A stretch of 64,000 bases of DNA from an uncultured Chlorobiaceae bacterium (GTDB lineage: Bacteria > Bacteroidota > Chlorobiia > Chlorobiales > Chlorobiaceae), in contig CAJEXI010000001.1 of the NCBI GenBank assembly GCA_903994455.1, positions 175,323 to 239,322 on the forward strand. Direction: 5' to 3'. Below, one piece after another: positions 17,284 to 26,425 of the stretch. Positions within the stretch are counted from its first letter, which is position 1, and each line of letters starts with the position of its first letter. A program made the position numbers and the translations under genes. The notes beneath the pieces were generated by a model, which saw nothing but the letters and a program-made list of their open reading frames with translations, ran no database searches and was not told the DNA's origin.

Positions 17284-18618
17284 TTACCAGAAGATTTCCC
17301 CGGTTACTCGTTTCAGGGTATAGTTATTCAAGACATAAGCATAAGCGGCCTGCAGCCGGGCAAGTTCTGCCTGGGAGAGTGATGCTTCGGTATCAAGCAG
17401 ATCAAGCGCTGTTGCCATGCCGTTTTCGTAACGGGCCCTGGCATGTTTTGCGGCCAGCTCAGCCTGTTGTACCTGTACTTCAGTCGTTGTCATCTTTTCT
17501 GATGCGGTCTGGAGAGCGTGGAGCGTTTCCAGGACATCGGTTTTCACCTGTTGTTCGGTATCAAGCCTCCGCTGGGTTGCGGCACGGAGCTGGGCGGCAC
17601 TTTCCTGACGCTCAGCACATGTACGAAAACCGGTAAAGAGCGGAATCTCGATGTGCAGGTTTCCGGAAACGTTGTTGCGCATTTCATGAATATCAGGCTG
17701 GTAGCCATTGGTGGTGCCGTATGAGATACTTCCTGTAACAACGGGCATCCCCTCTTTTGCGGCAAGTGAACGATGCAATTTTGCCGCTGTTTCATTCTCT
17801 TTGGAAAGTTGCAGCTCAAGGCGCTGCTCCAGAGCCTGGGCGACAAGTCCTGATGCCGGATGGCTCTTTCCGGCGGCAACAGCAAAGGATCCCTGGAGCG
17901 TCAGCGGCGCATTTTCTGCGATCCCGGTCAGTCGGTGAAGGGTTAATTCACTGCGTCGAAGTTCATGCTCCAGGTCAAGGGTTCTGTTGCGTGCCGCCGC
18001 AATGCGCACTTTCGTTGAAAAAAGATCAAACGGCGTTGCGGCTCCGGCCTGGTATCGTTTTGTCGTGTACTCCAGGGCTTTGTTCAACGCGGCAATCTGC
18101 TTTTCTTCCACCCGAAGATTTTCGCGAAGAAACAGAATGCCGTAAAAGAGCTGCACGGTCTGCCAGGAGAGTTCCCGGCGAGCCAGTTCCAGCGAGTGTT
18201 CCGCCGTTTTTTTCCCTGTCAGTGCAAGGTCGACATTGTTGCCCCTTTTTCCGAAATCAAGCAGGGTTGCCCGTGCGGTTACTTTTGCGTCGTAGTTGTC
18301 ATGAGGCATGAATTGCAGTGGGGCACCTCCGCCAAAACTTACTTCGGAGACGGGATCAAGCCAGGTATACCCAGCGCTGGCCGTGATCTGGGGGAAATAT
18401 GCGCTTCTGCTCCGGGTGACTCTTGCGTCAGCCGCCGTAATCTCTTCAGCCGCTGCTTTCAGTGCAGGATTGTTTTCGCGAACAAGCTGGATTGCGGTTT
18501 CAAGGGTAAGCGGAGCTTCTCCTGATGCTTTGACGGCGCCTGCCGCTCCTGGCCATGACAGTATCAGTGCGGTTGCAGCGATACTTGCAGTTCTGGCCAG
18601 TCTACTCTTCTTTATCAT
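17284..18618 (-). CDS. tolC: TolC-family outer-membrane efflux channel
   Basis: 444 residues from the ATG at 18618. That start gives a clean signal peptide (MIKKSRLARTASIAATALILSWPGAAGA) and lies about 33 bases downstream of the expected start site of the sigma-54 promoter at 18663-18677. Starts at 18651 or 18666 would fall on or before that transcript start. The mature protein has two OEP repeats (LTLETAIQLVRENNPALKAA; a second near the C-terminus, LAAKHARARYENGMATALDLLDTE), the standard trimeric channel fold. It would be the outer-membrane exit for EmrAB. Confidence 0.88.
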   Translation of the reverse strand: MIKKSRLARTASIAATALILSWPGAAGAVKASGEAPLTLETAIQLVRENNPALKAAAEEITAADARVTRSRSAYFPQITASAGYTWLDPVSEVSFGGGAPLQFMPHDNYDAKVTARATLLDFGKRGNNVDLALTGKKTAEHSLELARRELSWQTVQLFYGILFLRENLRVEEKQIAALNKALEYTTKRYQAGAATPFDLFSTKVRIAAARNRTLDLEHELRRSELTLHRLTGIAENAPLTLQGSFAVAAGKSHPASGLVAQALEQRLELQLSKENETAAKLHRSLAAKEGMPVVTGSISYGTTNGYQPDIHEMRNNVSGNLHIEIPLFTGFRTCAERQESAAQLRAATQRRLDTEQQVKTDVLETLHALQTASEKMTTTEVQVQQAELAAKHARARYENGMATALDLLDTEASLSQAELARLQAAYAYVLNNYTLKRVTGEIFW

Positions 18619-18662
18619 GGAGCTATGGTTTGTTCCGTTATGTTTGTACATCCTCTTAATAA

Positions 18663-18677
18663 GCAATTTATGTGCCA
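18663..18677 (-). promoter_or_regulatory. sigma-54 (-24/-12) promoter of the tolC-usp-emrA-emrB operon
   Basis: Read on the minus strand the sequence is TGGCAC-ATAAA-TTGC, an exact match to the -24/-12 consensus TGGCAC-N5-TTGC. It lies 45 bases upstream of the tolC-like ATG at 18618, and the gene facing away from it encodes a sigma-54-dependent activator. The 100 bases between this site and the activator gene contain two TTCCGA words and AT-rich half-palindromes that could be the activator's binding sites; that part is inference. Confidence 0.82.
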
Positions 18678-18780
18678 GAAATCAGGAATGCAGGAATAAT
18701 CAGTTACATCAGCGCTTTACAGCGTAGCTTCCCGCACTTTCGATCCTCGATGTTCCGAAAAGTTCAGAATTTTCTGTAGT

Positions 18781-20922
18781 ATGTGTTCCGACGTTTCAGG
18801 AATATCATCCATATTTTCTTGTGTCATGAGCAGCTCTTCCATCCATGAGGCCCATAAGTTGATGCAGTATATCAGCAATGCTGTTGGCTCTATCCGTGAT
18901 CCCCAGGAGCTTTTCCGGACGGTAACTGACAAGCTGCGTCTTGTTTTTGAGTTTGATTCCGCAGCCATTATCACCTTTGACAAAGAGAGGCGGTACAGCA
19001 ACGTTTTTTTTGAAATGCTCCGTTTTCAGCTTCCAGAGAGCTTTGATCGCAAAAAGAGGCTGGTTGCCGGATCGTGGATTGAGCCGCATCTTGCCGATCT
19101 GTCGGTTTCAGTGATCAGCATTGAGAAGTCGCTTGAGCGGTATCCTTCCGATGTGCCTCTGCCACAGATACTTTTCGACCTTGGTATGCGGCAGGTGGTA
19201 CTTTCTCCGCTGCGAACCGGTGGTAAGGTGATCGGGTTTCTCTGTTTTGTGTCGAGGGATGAAAAAGAGTGGACAGAGAGCGAAAAAGAGCTTTTGGAAA
19301 CTCTTTCCTCACCGGTCGCTGTTGCCGTCAGTAATGCTCTTGCCTATGAAGAGCTTCGGCAGCGTGAGGCGCAGACGGCCATGCAGCTTGCGGTCAATAA
19401 TGCCCTTCTTACCATCAAGGATCGTAACAGGATGCTCCTGGCGGTCTGCGAACAGATTGAAAAACTGGTGCCTTGTACCTTTCTTGGAATCCGCGTGATG
19501 GGCGCGGATGGGGCCTATCGTCTCTACGACAATTTTATGCATGATCATAGTGGAGGTTTTGTTCCGGTCTCCTCGCAACAGACGCTTGATATCGATGATT
19601 TTGAGGAGATAGCACGGGAGAGTTTTTCACTGATTACCAATCCGGGTTGTTTTTGTGGAGACGCGTTTGTTCAGCTTTGCCATGAGTACCGAATTCTGGC
19701 ACATGTCAGGGAGAAATTTGGAATCTGTTCCCTCTTGACGGTTCCACTGTGGGATACGCCGGGCAGTCGTGCCGGGTTGATTATCTCCGATACCTCCCGT
19801 TCGTTTGAAGAGCATGACCAGATGACCGTAGGCCTTATTGTGCCTCAGCTCTCGCTGGCCCTGCAGAACTATCTTGCCTTTGAAGAGATCGATGAACTTC
19901 GCCGTAAGCTGGAGGGTGAACGCACCTGTCTTATTGAAGAGATCAAGGCCAGTCATAATTTTGAGGAGATTATCGGCAACAGTACTTCTCTTGTGGCCGT
20001 CTTGAGAAGGGTCAGCCAGGTTGCCCCTACTGATGCGACGGTGCTGATTCAGGGTGAAACCGGAACAGGCAAGGAGCTGTTTGCCCGGGCTCTGCACAAT
20101 CTTTCAGCCCGCACCAAGCGTGCGCTCATCAAGATCAACTGTGCAACACTGCCAGCTCCTCTCATTGAGTCAGAGCTCTTCGGTCACGAAAAAGGGAGCT
20201 TTACCGGTGCCACGGAACGGCGGATCGGCAAGTTTGAGCTCGCTGAAGGTGGGACTATTTTTCTGGATGAAATCGGTGAGCTGCCGTTTGAGTTACAGGC
20301 AAAGCTGCTGCGAGTGCTTCAGGAGCGTGAGCTTGAACGGCTTGGCGGAAAACAGGTGATCAAGGTTGATGTTCGTGTGATTGCCGCGACGAACCGCGAT
20401 CTTGCCCGTGAGGTTGCCGAGGGGCGCTTCCGTGAGGATCTCTTTTTCCGACTCAACGTTTTCCCTCTTGCTATTCCGCCGCTCAGTGAACGCCGTGAAG
20501 ACATCACCATGCTCGCCGCCCATTTTGCCTCAAAGTTTGCAAAAGAGTTCGGCAAGCCACTGCGTTCTTTCCGGGAGAGCGACATGAATCGCCTGGTTGG
20601 GCGCGAGTGGAAGGGCAATATCCGCGAACTTGCTCACCTGATTGAGCAGGCCGTTATTGTTTCTGATGGTGCAACGCTGGATTTCTCGACGATTTTATCC
20701 TCTTCTTTGGCACCAGAACTACCTGCCGCAAGCCATACCAGAACCATGCGTGATTTTGAACACGAGGTGACCGTGATGGAACGAGAGTTGATTCTTGATG
20801 CTCTCAACCGTTCAAAAGGGAGGGTAAGCGGCGCGGGCGGAGCAGCCGAGCAACTTGCTTTGCACCCGAAGACGCTCTATTCCCGGATTGAGAAGCTTGG
20901 GTTGAGCAAACGGTACGGGTAA
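18781..20922 (+). CDS. sigma-54-dependent transcriptional activator with two GAF domains (FhlA-like)
   Basis: 713 residues from ATG 18781; ATG 18826 ([11 protein letters not shown]) is a close alternative. The first GAF domain spans about 40-190 and the second about 205-370. A linker follows, then the AAA+ domain (about 395-625) with Walker A GETGTGKE (425-432), the sigma-54 contact loop as GSFTGA (472-477, Ser in place of the usual Ala), and Walker [10 protein letters not shown]. The C-terminus is a Fis-type helix-turn-helix (about 665-710). It is transcribed away from the tolC-emr operon, which carries a perfect sigma-54 promoter, so it very likely controls that operon in response to a ligand bound by its GAF domains. 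The ligand is unknown. Confidence 0.9.
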   Translation: MCSDVSGISSIFSCVMSSSSIHEAHKLMQYISNAVGSIRDPQELFRTVTDKLRLVFEFDSAAIITFDKERRYSNVFFEMLRFQLPESFDRKKRLVAGSWIEPHLADLSVSVISIEKSLERYPSDVPLPQILFDLGMRQVVLSPLRTGGKVIGFLCFVSRDEKEWTESEKELLETLSSPVAVAVSNALAYEELRQREAQTAMQLAVNNALLTIKDRNRMLLAVCEQIEKLVPCTFLGIRVMGADGAYRLYDNFMHDHSGGFVPVSSQQTLDIDDFEEIARESFSLITNPGCFCGDAFVQLCHEYRILAHVREKFGICSLLTVPLWDTPGSRAGLIISDTSRSFEEHDQMTVGLIVPQLSLALQNYLAFEEIDELRRKLEGERTCLIEEIKASHNFEEIIGNSTSLVAVLRRVSQVAPTDATVLIQGETGTGKELFARALHNLSARTKRALIKINCATLPAPLIESELFGHEKGSFTGATERRIGKFELAEGGTIFLDEIGELPFELQAKLLRVLQERELERLGGKQVIKVDVRVIAATNRDLAREVAEGRFREDLFFRLNVFPLAIPPLSERREDITMLAAHFASKFAKEFGKPLRSFRESDMNRLVGREWKGNIRELAHLIEQAVIVSDGATLDFSTILSSSLAPELPAASHTRTMRDFEHEVTVMERELILDALNRSKGRVSGAGGAAEQLALHPKTLYSRIEKLGLSKRYG

Positions 20923-21039
20923 ATAACCATTGTTTGACAGTTCAGTTTCTCACAGGATTCTCGATCAGTCAAGCCGCAGAACGTTCTTCAATGACGGATA
21001 ACGTCGAGTAATGGTTTTCAAAATAGGCGGCATCTCTCT

Positions 21040-24000
21040 TCACACAGAGGAACTTGCTTCCTGGTTGAGATTTTTGAAGACGTTGAGCATCAGCCTCTGC
21101 GCAATAAAGCTTTTGAAAGCTTCGTCGTTCATGATGCGGTTGAAGATGGCTTCGTTACCGTTCATGCGGTCGAGCAGCAGGGTTTCGAGGTGCTGGTTGA
21201 AGACCGGTTCAAAGTTTGAGAGCGTATTGGCCTCTGCTGCCTGGCGGATTTTTTCGTTCTCTGTAGCGGCGGCCTGCACCTGCTCGAAAAAGAGCTGGTC
21301 GGCAGGCGTGAAATCGGTGCCAAATCGTTCGTTGAGCTGTTCAACCAGTGTGGAGAGGGGCACCTCTTCCTCTGCGCTTCCGGTGCCGACCTCTTTCGGG
21401 CCAGTCAATGGAGGCGCATCTCCCTCCCTCAATGAAATGGCCCCTTCGCTGTACTTCTCCAGCCGGTAGTATTTCAACTGCACCTCGTCATCGATGCTGA
21501 TATGTCGTCCGGTGTCTCGGGGAAGCTTTGAGAGCAGGTAGCGCCCGAAGGTGTAGAGCTTTTCAAGTCCCGAGTCCTGATAGGGAATAACCTGCGAAAG
21601 GAATCCGTAGAGGTTCCGAAAACTGGTGAACTGGCTTTTGAAGAGATCAATATCCTCCTCTTCAAGCTTTTTGACCCGCTCAACGACGACATCAAGGATA
21701 CTGTTCAGCTTTTTATGCTCAGCCCCTGTCGGGTGCATCCGGTTGCTGAACCAGATTTCGCACCACGCGTTCACCTCCGACTGGTCATACACCTTCCACT
21801 GGTCGAGCTTGTGCGCCAGTTCGTTGAGCTGCTGCGGATCACTCTCTTCGCCTTGCCGGGTTGTTTCGTAATAGGGCTTGAAGGAGAGGCCGATCTCTTC
21901 CGGGTCGTTGACGAAATCAAGTACAAAGGTGTTCTCCTTGCCGGGGCAGGTGCGGTTCAGGCGTGAGAGGGTTTGAACGGCCTGAATGCCGGAGAGCCTT
22001 TTATCGACGTACATGGTATGCAGCAGAGGCTGGTCGAAGCCGGTCTGGTACTTTTCAGCCACCAGCAGCACCTGAAACTCATTGGAGGCAAAGCGCTCCG
22101 GCAGCTCACTCTCCCTGATGCCGTGGTTCATCTGTGTTTCGCTGAACCTGATACCGGGATGGTCGTCAAGAGAGAGTTCACCCGAAAAGGCAACGAGAGT
22201 TTTGATGTCGTGGTATTTTTTCGCTTTCAGGTAGCTGTCGAACGCCAGTTTGTAGCGCACGGCATGTTCACGCGAGCCGGTCACCACCATTGCTTTGGCC
22301 TGCCCGCCGATCTTGTGGCGGGTGTGCGTGCGGAAATGCTCAACGATGATTTCAACCTTCTGGGTAATGTTGTAGTCGTGCAGATCAACATACCGGGCAA
22401 GCGCTCGTGCGGCCTTTCTTCTCGGCAGTTCGGGATCGTCCTCAACCGTCCGGATTAACTGATAGTATCGCTTGTAGCAGGTGTTCCCTTCCAGCACATC
22501 AAGAATGAACCCCTCTTCAATGGCCTGACGCATACTGTAGAGGTGGAACGGGGAGGCACCGTTTTCACCGGGCTCGTCAAAAATTGCAAGCGTTTTGAAC
22601 TTCGGGGTAGCCGTAAAGGCGAAAAAGCTCAGATTCGGCTGTTTTGTTCGCTTTATTTGATCGCGCAGCATGGAGCGCTTTGCTGAATCCGAGAGCGGTT
22701 CATCGTTCATATCGAGAATCTGTTCGGCAATGGCCGACTCGATGCCTTCGCGGTTCAGAATCTTTTTCAGCTCCATGGCCGTTTCGCCACTCTGCGAGCT
22801 GTGCGCTTCATCAACAATGACGGCGAAGCGTCTGCCTGCGGTGGAGATGTCGATGCCCTGGCCCTTCTTCTCAAGTGTGGCAAGCGCCTGTGTGATAAAG
22901 GGAAATTTCTGTATGGTTGAAATGATGATCGGCACGCCATCGGCCAAAGCTCTGGCCAGTTGCTGTGTGTTCTCGTCAATCTTCTGCACCACACCCTGCT
23001 TGTGCTCGAACTGGAATATGGTATCCTGCAACTGCTGGTCGAGCACCACCCGGTCGGTAATAACCACCACCGAATGGAATATTTTTTCGTTCCGGGCATC
23101 GTGCAGGGTCGAAAGCCGGTGGGCAAGCCAGGCAATGGAGTTCGACTTTCCCGAACCGGCAGAGTGCTGGATCAGATAGTTGTGCCCTGACCGGTGCTGC
23201 CGGGCATGGTCGGCAAGTTTGCGCACCACATCAAGCTGATGGTAGCGGGGGAAGATCATGCTTTCGCGCTGAAGCTTCTTCAACCCTTTGGTGGTTGGAA
23301 CGGTTTTTACCTCAACCTGCAGGTGGAGAAAGCGGCCCAGAATATCCATCAGACTCTCTTTCACCAGCACCTCTTGCCACAGGTAGGCTGTGCGCACATC
23401 ACCCTCAACCGGCGGATTGCCTTTGGCGTTGTTGTTTCCCCGGTTGAAGGGAAGGAATGACGTTGCTCCCCGGTCGAGCTTCGTGGTCATGCAGACCTCT
23501 TCGGTATCAACCGCAAAATGCACCAGAGTGCGCTGCTTGAAGGCAAAGAGCAGCTCATTGGGATCACGGTCGCGGTACAGCTGTTTTGCATGTTCCACAT
23601 TCTGCCCGGTCAAGGGATTTTTCAGCTCTATCGTCACGACAGGCAAACCGTTCACCGCAAGCACCATGTCAGGGATGGCACCACTCTCTGTTTCCAGTTG
23701 ACGAATCACGGTCAGACGGTTTTTGCTGAACCGTTCGAGCGCAAGCGGCTCCATGCCGGTATTTGGCTGAAAAAAGGCCACCCGCACGGTTTTGCCGAAA
23801 CACTTGAACCCGCCTCGCAAAATAGAGAGCATCCCCTTGGTTCGCAGCTCCCGCACAAGACTCTCAATCAGCACCGCCCTGGCATTCCCGTTGTTCAACG
23901 CAGAGAAACGCTCCCAGAACTCCGGCTGGCTATCCTGAATGAAGGCCACCACCTCATCCGGAAAGAGCGCAAGCTTCTTGTCGTACGTCAGCGGGTCGCC

Positions 24001-24069
24001 CTTGCTGTAGCCGCCATGCCGGAGCAGCGATTGCTCTATGGAGTGCTCGAAGTTTGATTCCTTGTGCAT
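21040..24069 (-). CDS. hsdR: type I restriction endonuclease subunit R (second HsdR paralogue)
   Basis: 1009 residues, full length. Nuclease core PDMVLAVNGLPVVTIELKNP, Walker A SAGSGKSNS, DEAH box VIVDEAHSSQ, motif III FAFTATPK and motif VI QTLSRLNRT are all present in order, so the protein should be active. It is on the same strand as hsdM and hsdS (30-33.6 kb), of which it is the natural partner, but about 6 kb of inserted genes now separates them. The first 180 bases of the gene are duplicated at 25569-25748, on the far side of the AlbA_2 gene. Compared with the HsdR at 430-3441 it has a longer insert after the DEAH box (about 440-480). Confidence 0.93.
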   Translation of the reverse strand: MHKESNFEHSIEQSLLRHGGYSKGDPLTYDKKLALFPDEVVAFIQDSQPEFWERFSALNNGNARAVLIESLVRELRTKGMLSILRGGFKCFGKTVRVAFFQPNTGMEPLALERFSKNRLTVIRQLETESGAIPDMVLAVNGLPVVTIELKNPLTGQNVEHAKQLYRDRDPNELLFAFKQRTLVHFAVDTEEVCMTTKLDRGATSFLPFNRGNNNAKGNPPVEGDVRTAYLWQEVLVKESLMDILGRFLHLQVEVKTVPTTKGLKKLQRESMIFPRYHQLDVVRKLADHARQHRSGHNYLIQHSAGSGKSNSIAWLAHRLSTLHDARNEKIFHSVVVITDRVVLDQQLQDTIFQFEHKQGVVQKIDENTQQLARALADGVPIIISTIQKFPFITQALATLEKKGQGIDISTAGRRFAVIVDEAHSSQSGETAMELKKILNREGIESAIAEQILDMNDEPLSDSAKRSMLRDQIKRTKQPNLSFFAFTATPKFKTLAIFDEPGENGASPFHLYSMRQAIEEGFILDVLEGNTCYKRYYQLIRTVEDDPELPRRKAARALARYVDLHDYNITQKVEIIVEHFRTHTRHKIGGQAKAMVVTGSREHAVRYKLAFDSYLKAKKYHDIKTLVAFSGELSLDDHPGIRFSETQMNHGIRESELPERFASNEFQVLLVAEKYQTGFDQPLLHTMYVDKRLSGIQAVQTLSRLNRTCPGKENTFVLDFVNDPEEIGLSFKPYYETTRQGEESDPQQLNELAHKLDQWKVYDQSEVNAWCEIWFSNRMHPTGAEHKKLNSILDVVVERVKKLEEEDIDLFKSQFTSFRNLYGFLSQVIPYQDSGLEKLYTFGRYLLSKLPRDTGRHISIDDEVQLKYYRLEKYSEGAISLREGDAPPLTGPKEVGTGSAEEEVPLSTLVEQLNERFGTDFTPADQLFFEQVQAAATENEKIRQAAEANTLSNFEPVFNQHLETLLLDRMNGNEAIFNRIMNDEAFKSFIAQRLMLNVFKNLNQEASSSV
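23890..24069 (-). repeat. direct repeat, copy 1: first 180 bases of hsdR
   Basis: The first 60 codons of the full hsdR reappear, same orientation, at 25569-25748; 50 of the 60 encoded residues are identical and the alignment has no gaps. The two copies flank the AlbA_2-like gene. Confidence 0.88.
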
Positions 24070-24108
24070 GAAGGGTGTGTGGATTGAGATGTTTGAAAGC
24101 GTATACCA

Positions 24109-25554
24109 TTAAAGCACCTGCCAGTAGCCGCCTTTTTTCGGCCCGACATGTTTTAATTTATTTTTTTCCTGCAAGTTGGCCACCCTTTTTTCAGTTGCTC
24201 TCAATGATATATCCAGTGTTTTTGCCAAAGCATGAAGAGTCAGTTCAGGATTAAGTCTGAACTGTTCGAGAACAGGATTATCGATTTCTACCGAACTTTC
24301 TACCGAACCATCTATTGGGTTTTCTACCAAACCTTCTACCAAACCTTCTGTCAAGCTTTCTACCGAACTTTCTACCGAACTTTCTACCGAACCTTCAATT
24401 TTATTGTGGTGAACAATGGCGGTAAACAAACAACCATCATGATCATCGATAAAGTCAATGTTGGGCCATGCATCAATTGCCCGTTTGATTCCAGAACCAA
24501 GCCCCCGGTAGGGTAACAGCCCTTTTGCGACATAGGAGACCAGAATCGGATTACGGATATTGGAATTACCTGTTTTGATTTTGGCGACAGTCAGGTTGTT
24601 GGGCAGGTGTCCCGGACTGATAATTTCAATTCGATTATCGAATAAAAACAGTCTGATTGGGGCGCTTACAAAATAATCGCGGTGCATCAGGGCATTAACC
24701 AGTAGCTCTTCAAAGACAATCGGCGGAATTTCAGGGGTTCCGGGCGCATTAATTCCCCGACCGGCCTGCACCTTGTGCATATTTCGCATCAAAAAGGCCA
24801 TCGCTCCCTCAAAAATGGCCCCTAAAGCTCCGGTAAAATCCTCAATATCCAGATACTCGCTTTGATGGATTTCATTGCCGGGAAAGCGAACCGCCTTCAC
24901 AACAAATTGTGGCACGATCCACTCTGGTCTTTCGGCGAATAAAAGGACACAAGCAAGATTCAGTGCTCCAGTGTCGGTAGCCAGATTCATATTTTGCAGA
25001 AGCTTTTTCAGCTCTTCATTGGTCTCGGGATACTCCTGTTGATAGGTCTTTTTTAGAAAATCCCTGAAACGAAGCTTATCAAGAGCGTCAATACCTGCTT
25101 TTGCTGGAAGTTCATCAGCGTGAAACTGATTGGATATCTGAAACAGTCGTCGTAACTCTTCCTTTGTATTGACTCGTCGCTTGTCAGCACCACATTTGAG
25201 CCAGATAACACCGTTTTTATCGAAATAGGGTTTATCGATTCCTTTGGGTACGGTAAGAACAATGACAACATTTCGATTTTCAAGCAGAATATTTTCAGTC
25301 TGTACCGTAAGCGGACTACGTACCAGATTGCTGGCGGCATTACTGATAAGCTGGTTGATGCGCGAAACATCAATACTTTCAAGACCCGGTATGGAGCCAT
25401 TGTCCGCAACGCCAATGAGAATGATTCCTCCTTCAGCATTGGCAAAAGCGGCCATTTCTGATGCCAGAGATTCAGCGTTCCGAATATCCGACTTGAACTG
25501 CCGGGAGCCATCCTCTCCTGAAGCAGCCAAATCTATTAATTGTAAGAGGTTCAT
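24109..25554 (-). CDS. AlbA_2/Schlafen-like ATP-binding regulator with a variable repeat linker
   Basis: 481 residues. The N-terminal AlbA_2 (Schlafen AAA_4-like) domain is visible: EDGSRQFKSDI, AFANAEGGIILIGVADNGSIPGL (about 13-52). A central part resembles the HATPase_c4 domain (ELLVNALMHRDYF, IRLFLFDNRIEIISPGHLPNNL, about 284-325). Then comes a linker of nine four-residue units (GSVE/SSVE type), encoded by nine 12-base repeats, and a winged helix (about 430-481, ending KKGGYWQVL). Such proteins are often found in defence islands, some as RecG-like or transcription regulators; the exact role is open. Its ATG overlaps the stop of the upstream hsdR fragment (ATGA). It sits between the duplicated 5' ends of hsdR. 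Confidence 0.8.
   Translation of the reverse strand: MNLLQLIDLAASGEDGSRQFKSDIRNAESLASEMAAFANAEGGIILIGVADNGSIPGLESIDVSRINQLISNAASNLVRSPLTVQTENILLENRNVVIVLTVPKGIDKPYFDKNGVIWLKCGADKRRVNTKEELRRLFQISNQFHADELPAKAGIDALDKLRFRDFLKKTYQQEYPETNEELKKLLQNMNLATDTGALNLACVLLFAERPEWIVPQFVVKAVRFPGNEIHQSEYLDIEDFTGALGAIFEGAMAFLMRNMHKVQAGRGINAPGTPEIPPIVFEELLVNALMHRDYFVSAPIRLFLFDNRIEIISPGHLPNNLTVAKIKTGNSNIRNPILVSYVAKGLLPYRGLGSGIKRAIDAWPNIDFIDDHDGCLFTAIVHHNKIEGSVESSVESSVESLTEGLVEGLVENPIDGSVESSVEIDNPVLEQFRLNPELTLHALAKTLDISLRATEKRVANLQEKNKLKHVGPKKGGYWQVL
24286..24393. repeat. nine tandem 12-base repeats inside the AlbA_2-like gene
   Basis: Exactly nine units of 12 bases, consensus TTCTACCGAACT on the plus strand, with four identical or nearly identical units at the ends and more diverged ones in the middle. 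On the coding strand each unit encodes four residues (GSVE, SSVE, GLVE and so on). A change in copy number would keep the frame and only alter linker length. Confidence 0.9.
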
Positions 25555-25748
25555 GGCAAGAATCCGTTATTATTCAGCGCAGAGAAACGCTCCCGGAACT
25601 CAGGTTGGGTATCCTGAACGAAGGCCACAACTTCACCCGGAAAGAGCGCCAGCTTCATGTCGTACGCAAGCGGGTCGCCCTTCTGGTAGCCGCCAAGCTG
25701 AAGCAGCGATTGCTCTATGGAGTGCTCGAAGTCTGATTCCTTGTGCAT
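25551..25748 (-). pseudogene. hsdR 5' fragment (65 codons)
   Basis: The frame begins MHKESDFEHSIEQSLL, like the complete HsdR at 24069, and matches it for 60 residues (50 identical), then ends NGFLP and stop. The stop overlaps the ATG of the AlbA_2-like gene as ATGA. It carries no nuclease or motor motif and is best seen as a remnant created when the AlbA_2 gene entered or was duplicated with part of hsdR. It might still be translated and couple translation of the gene below it. Confidence 0.75.
25569..25748 (-). repeat. direct repeat, copy 2: first 180 bases of hsdR
   Basis: Second copy of the repeat at 23890-24069, same orientation. Recombination between the two copies would remove the AlbA_2-like gene precisely and leave one intact hsdR start. 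Confidence 0.88.
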
Positions 25749-25942
25749 GGTTGCATTGGGTGAACAGGGTTGATGTTTTGGCCGGATTTTGTTCTTTTCA
25801 GTGAAAGTTGATCGTTCTCTTTCAAGATCGTCTTATATTTTACAAGTAAAAAAAGAATTTCTCAGAGAAAGGGTCTCTGAAAATGATATTAACAAGTCAG
25901 TCCAATGATCAAGTCATGGGATATAAAGAATTTTGGGCCACT

Positions 25943-25975
25943 TCATACGAAGTTCAGATTATTGATTACCATTAA
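25943..25975 (+). pseudogene. C-terminal remnant of a HigB-type toxin
   Basis: Just upstream of the higA-like gene, a short frame reads SYEVQIIDYH and stops at 25973-25975. This matches the conserved end of HigB/RelE-like toxins (x-V-x-I-V-D-Y-H), and higB normally lies directly before higA. No HigB-like sequence can be read upstream of it, so the toxin gene has lost all but its last residues. Confidence 0.6.
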
Positions 25976-25996
25976 CCAATTTCTGAAAAAAATAAC

Positions 25997-26287
25997 ATGA
26001 TACCATCAAACAGAGTGGCAACACATCCCGGAATTATATTACTGAAGGAGTTTATCGAGCCTCTGGGTCTGTCCCAGAAAGCACTTTCGGTGCATATCGG
26101 CATCCCGGAGCAACGAATTAATGAGATTGTTCTTGGTAAGAGAGGGGTGTCACCAAACACGGCCAGGCTTCTTGCCGGAGCGTTCAACATGTCACCGGAG
26201 TTCTGGCTTAACCTGCAAGCAACTCACGATTTGTCTCTTCACAAACCAAAGCACCATGTGCCGCCGATGCTGAAAGCACTCGCGTAA
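25997..26287 (+). CDS. higA: HigA-family antitoxin (orphan)
   Basis: 96 residues with the HigA pattern: HPGIILLKEFIEPLGLSQKALS, then an XRE-type helix-turn-helix (LSQKALSVHIGIPEQRINEIVLGKRGVSPNTARLLAGAF), then MSPEFWLNLQATHDL. It binds DNA and would normally neutralise HigB. The toxin upstream is reduced to a short tail, so this is an antitoxin without its partner. There is no clear ribosome site before the ATG; the gene may have relied on translation of higB. Confidence 0.88.
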   Translation: MIPSNRVATHPGIILLKEFIEPLGLSQKALSVHIGIPEQRINEIVLGKRGVSPNTARLLAGAFNMSPEFWLNLQATHDLSLHKPKHHVPPMLKALA

Positions 26288-26425
26288 CCATTATGTTTTT
26301 TTAGTGTATACGGAGCGGGGAGATATACTTCGAATAATCAGTGCCAGAAAGGCGACGAAAAACGAGAGGTCACAGGCGGTTATGGAAAATTATGGTGTGG
26401 GTTAAGTTTTATAAGCTCTTTATCT

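Noticed and set aside
24286..24393. Regular 12-base repeats, considered as a CRISPR array
   Set aside because: The units are tandem without spacers, too short, and encode a four-residue repeat in frame.
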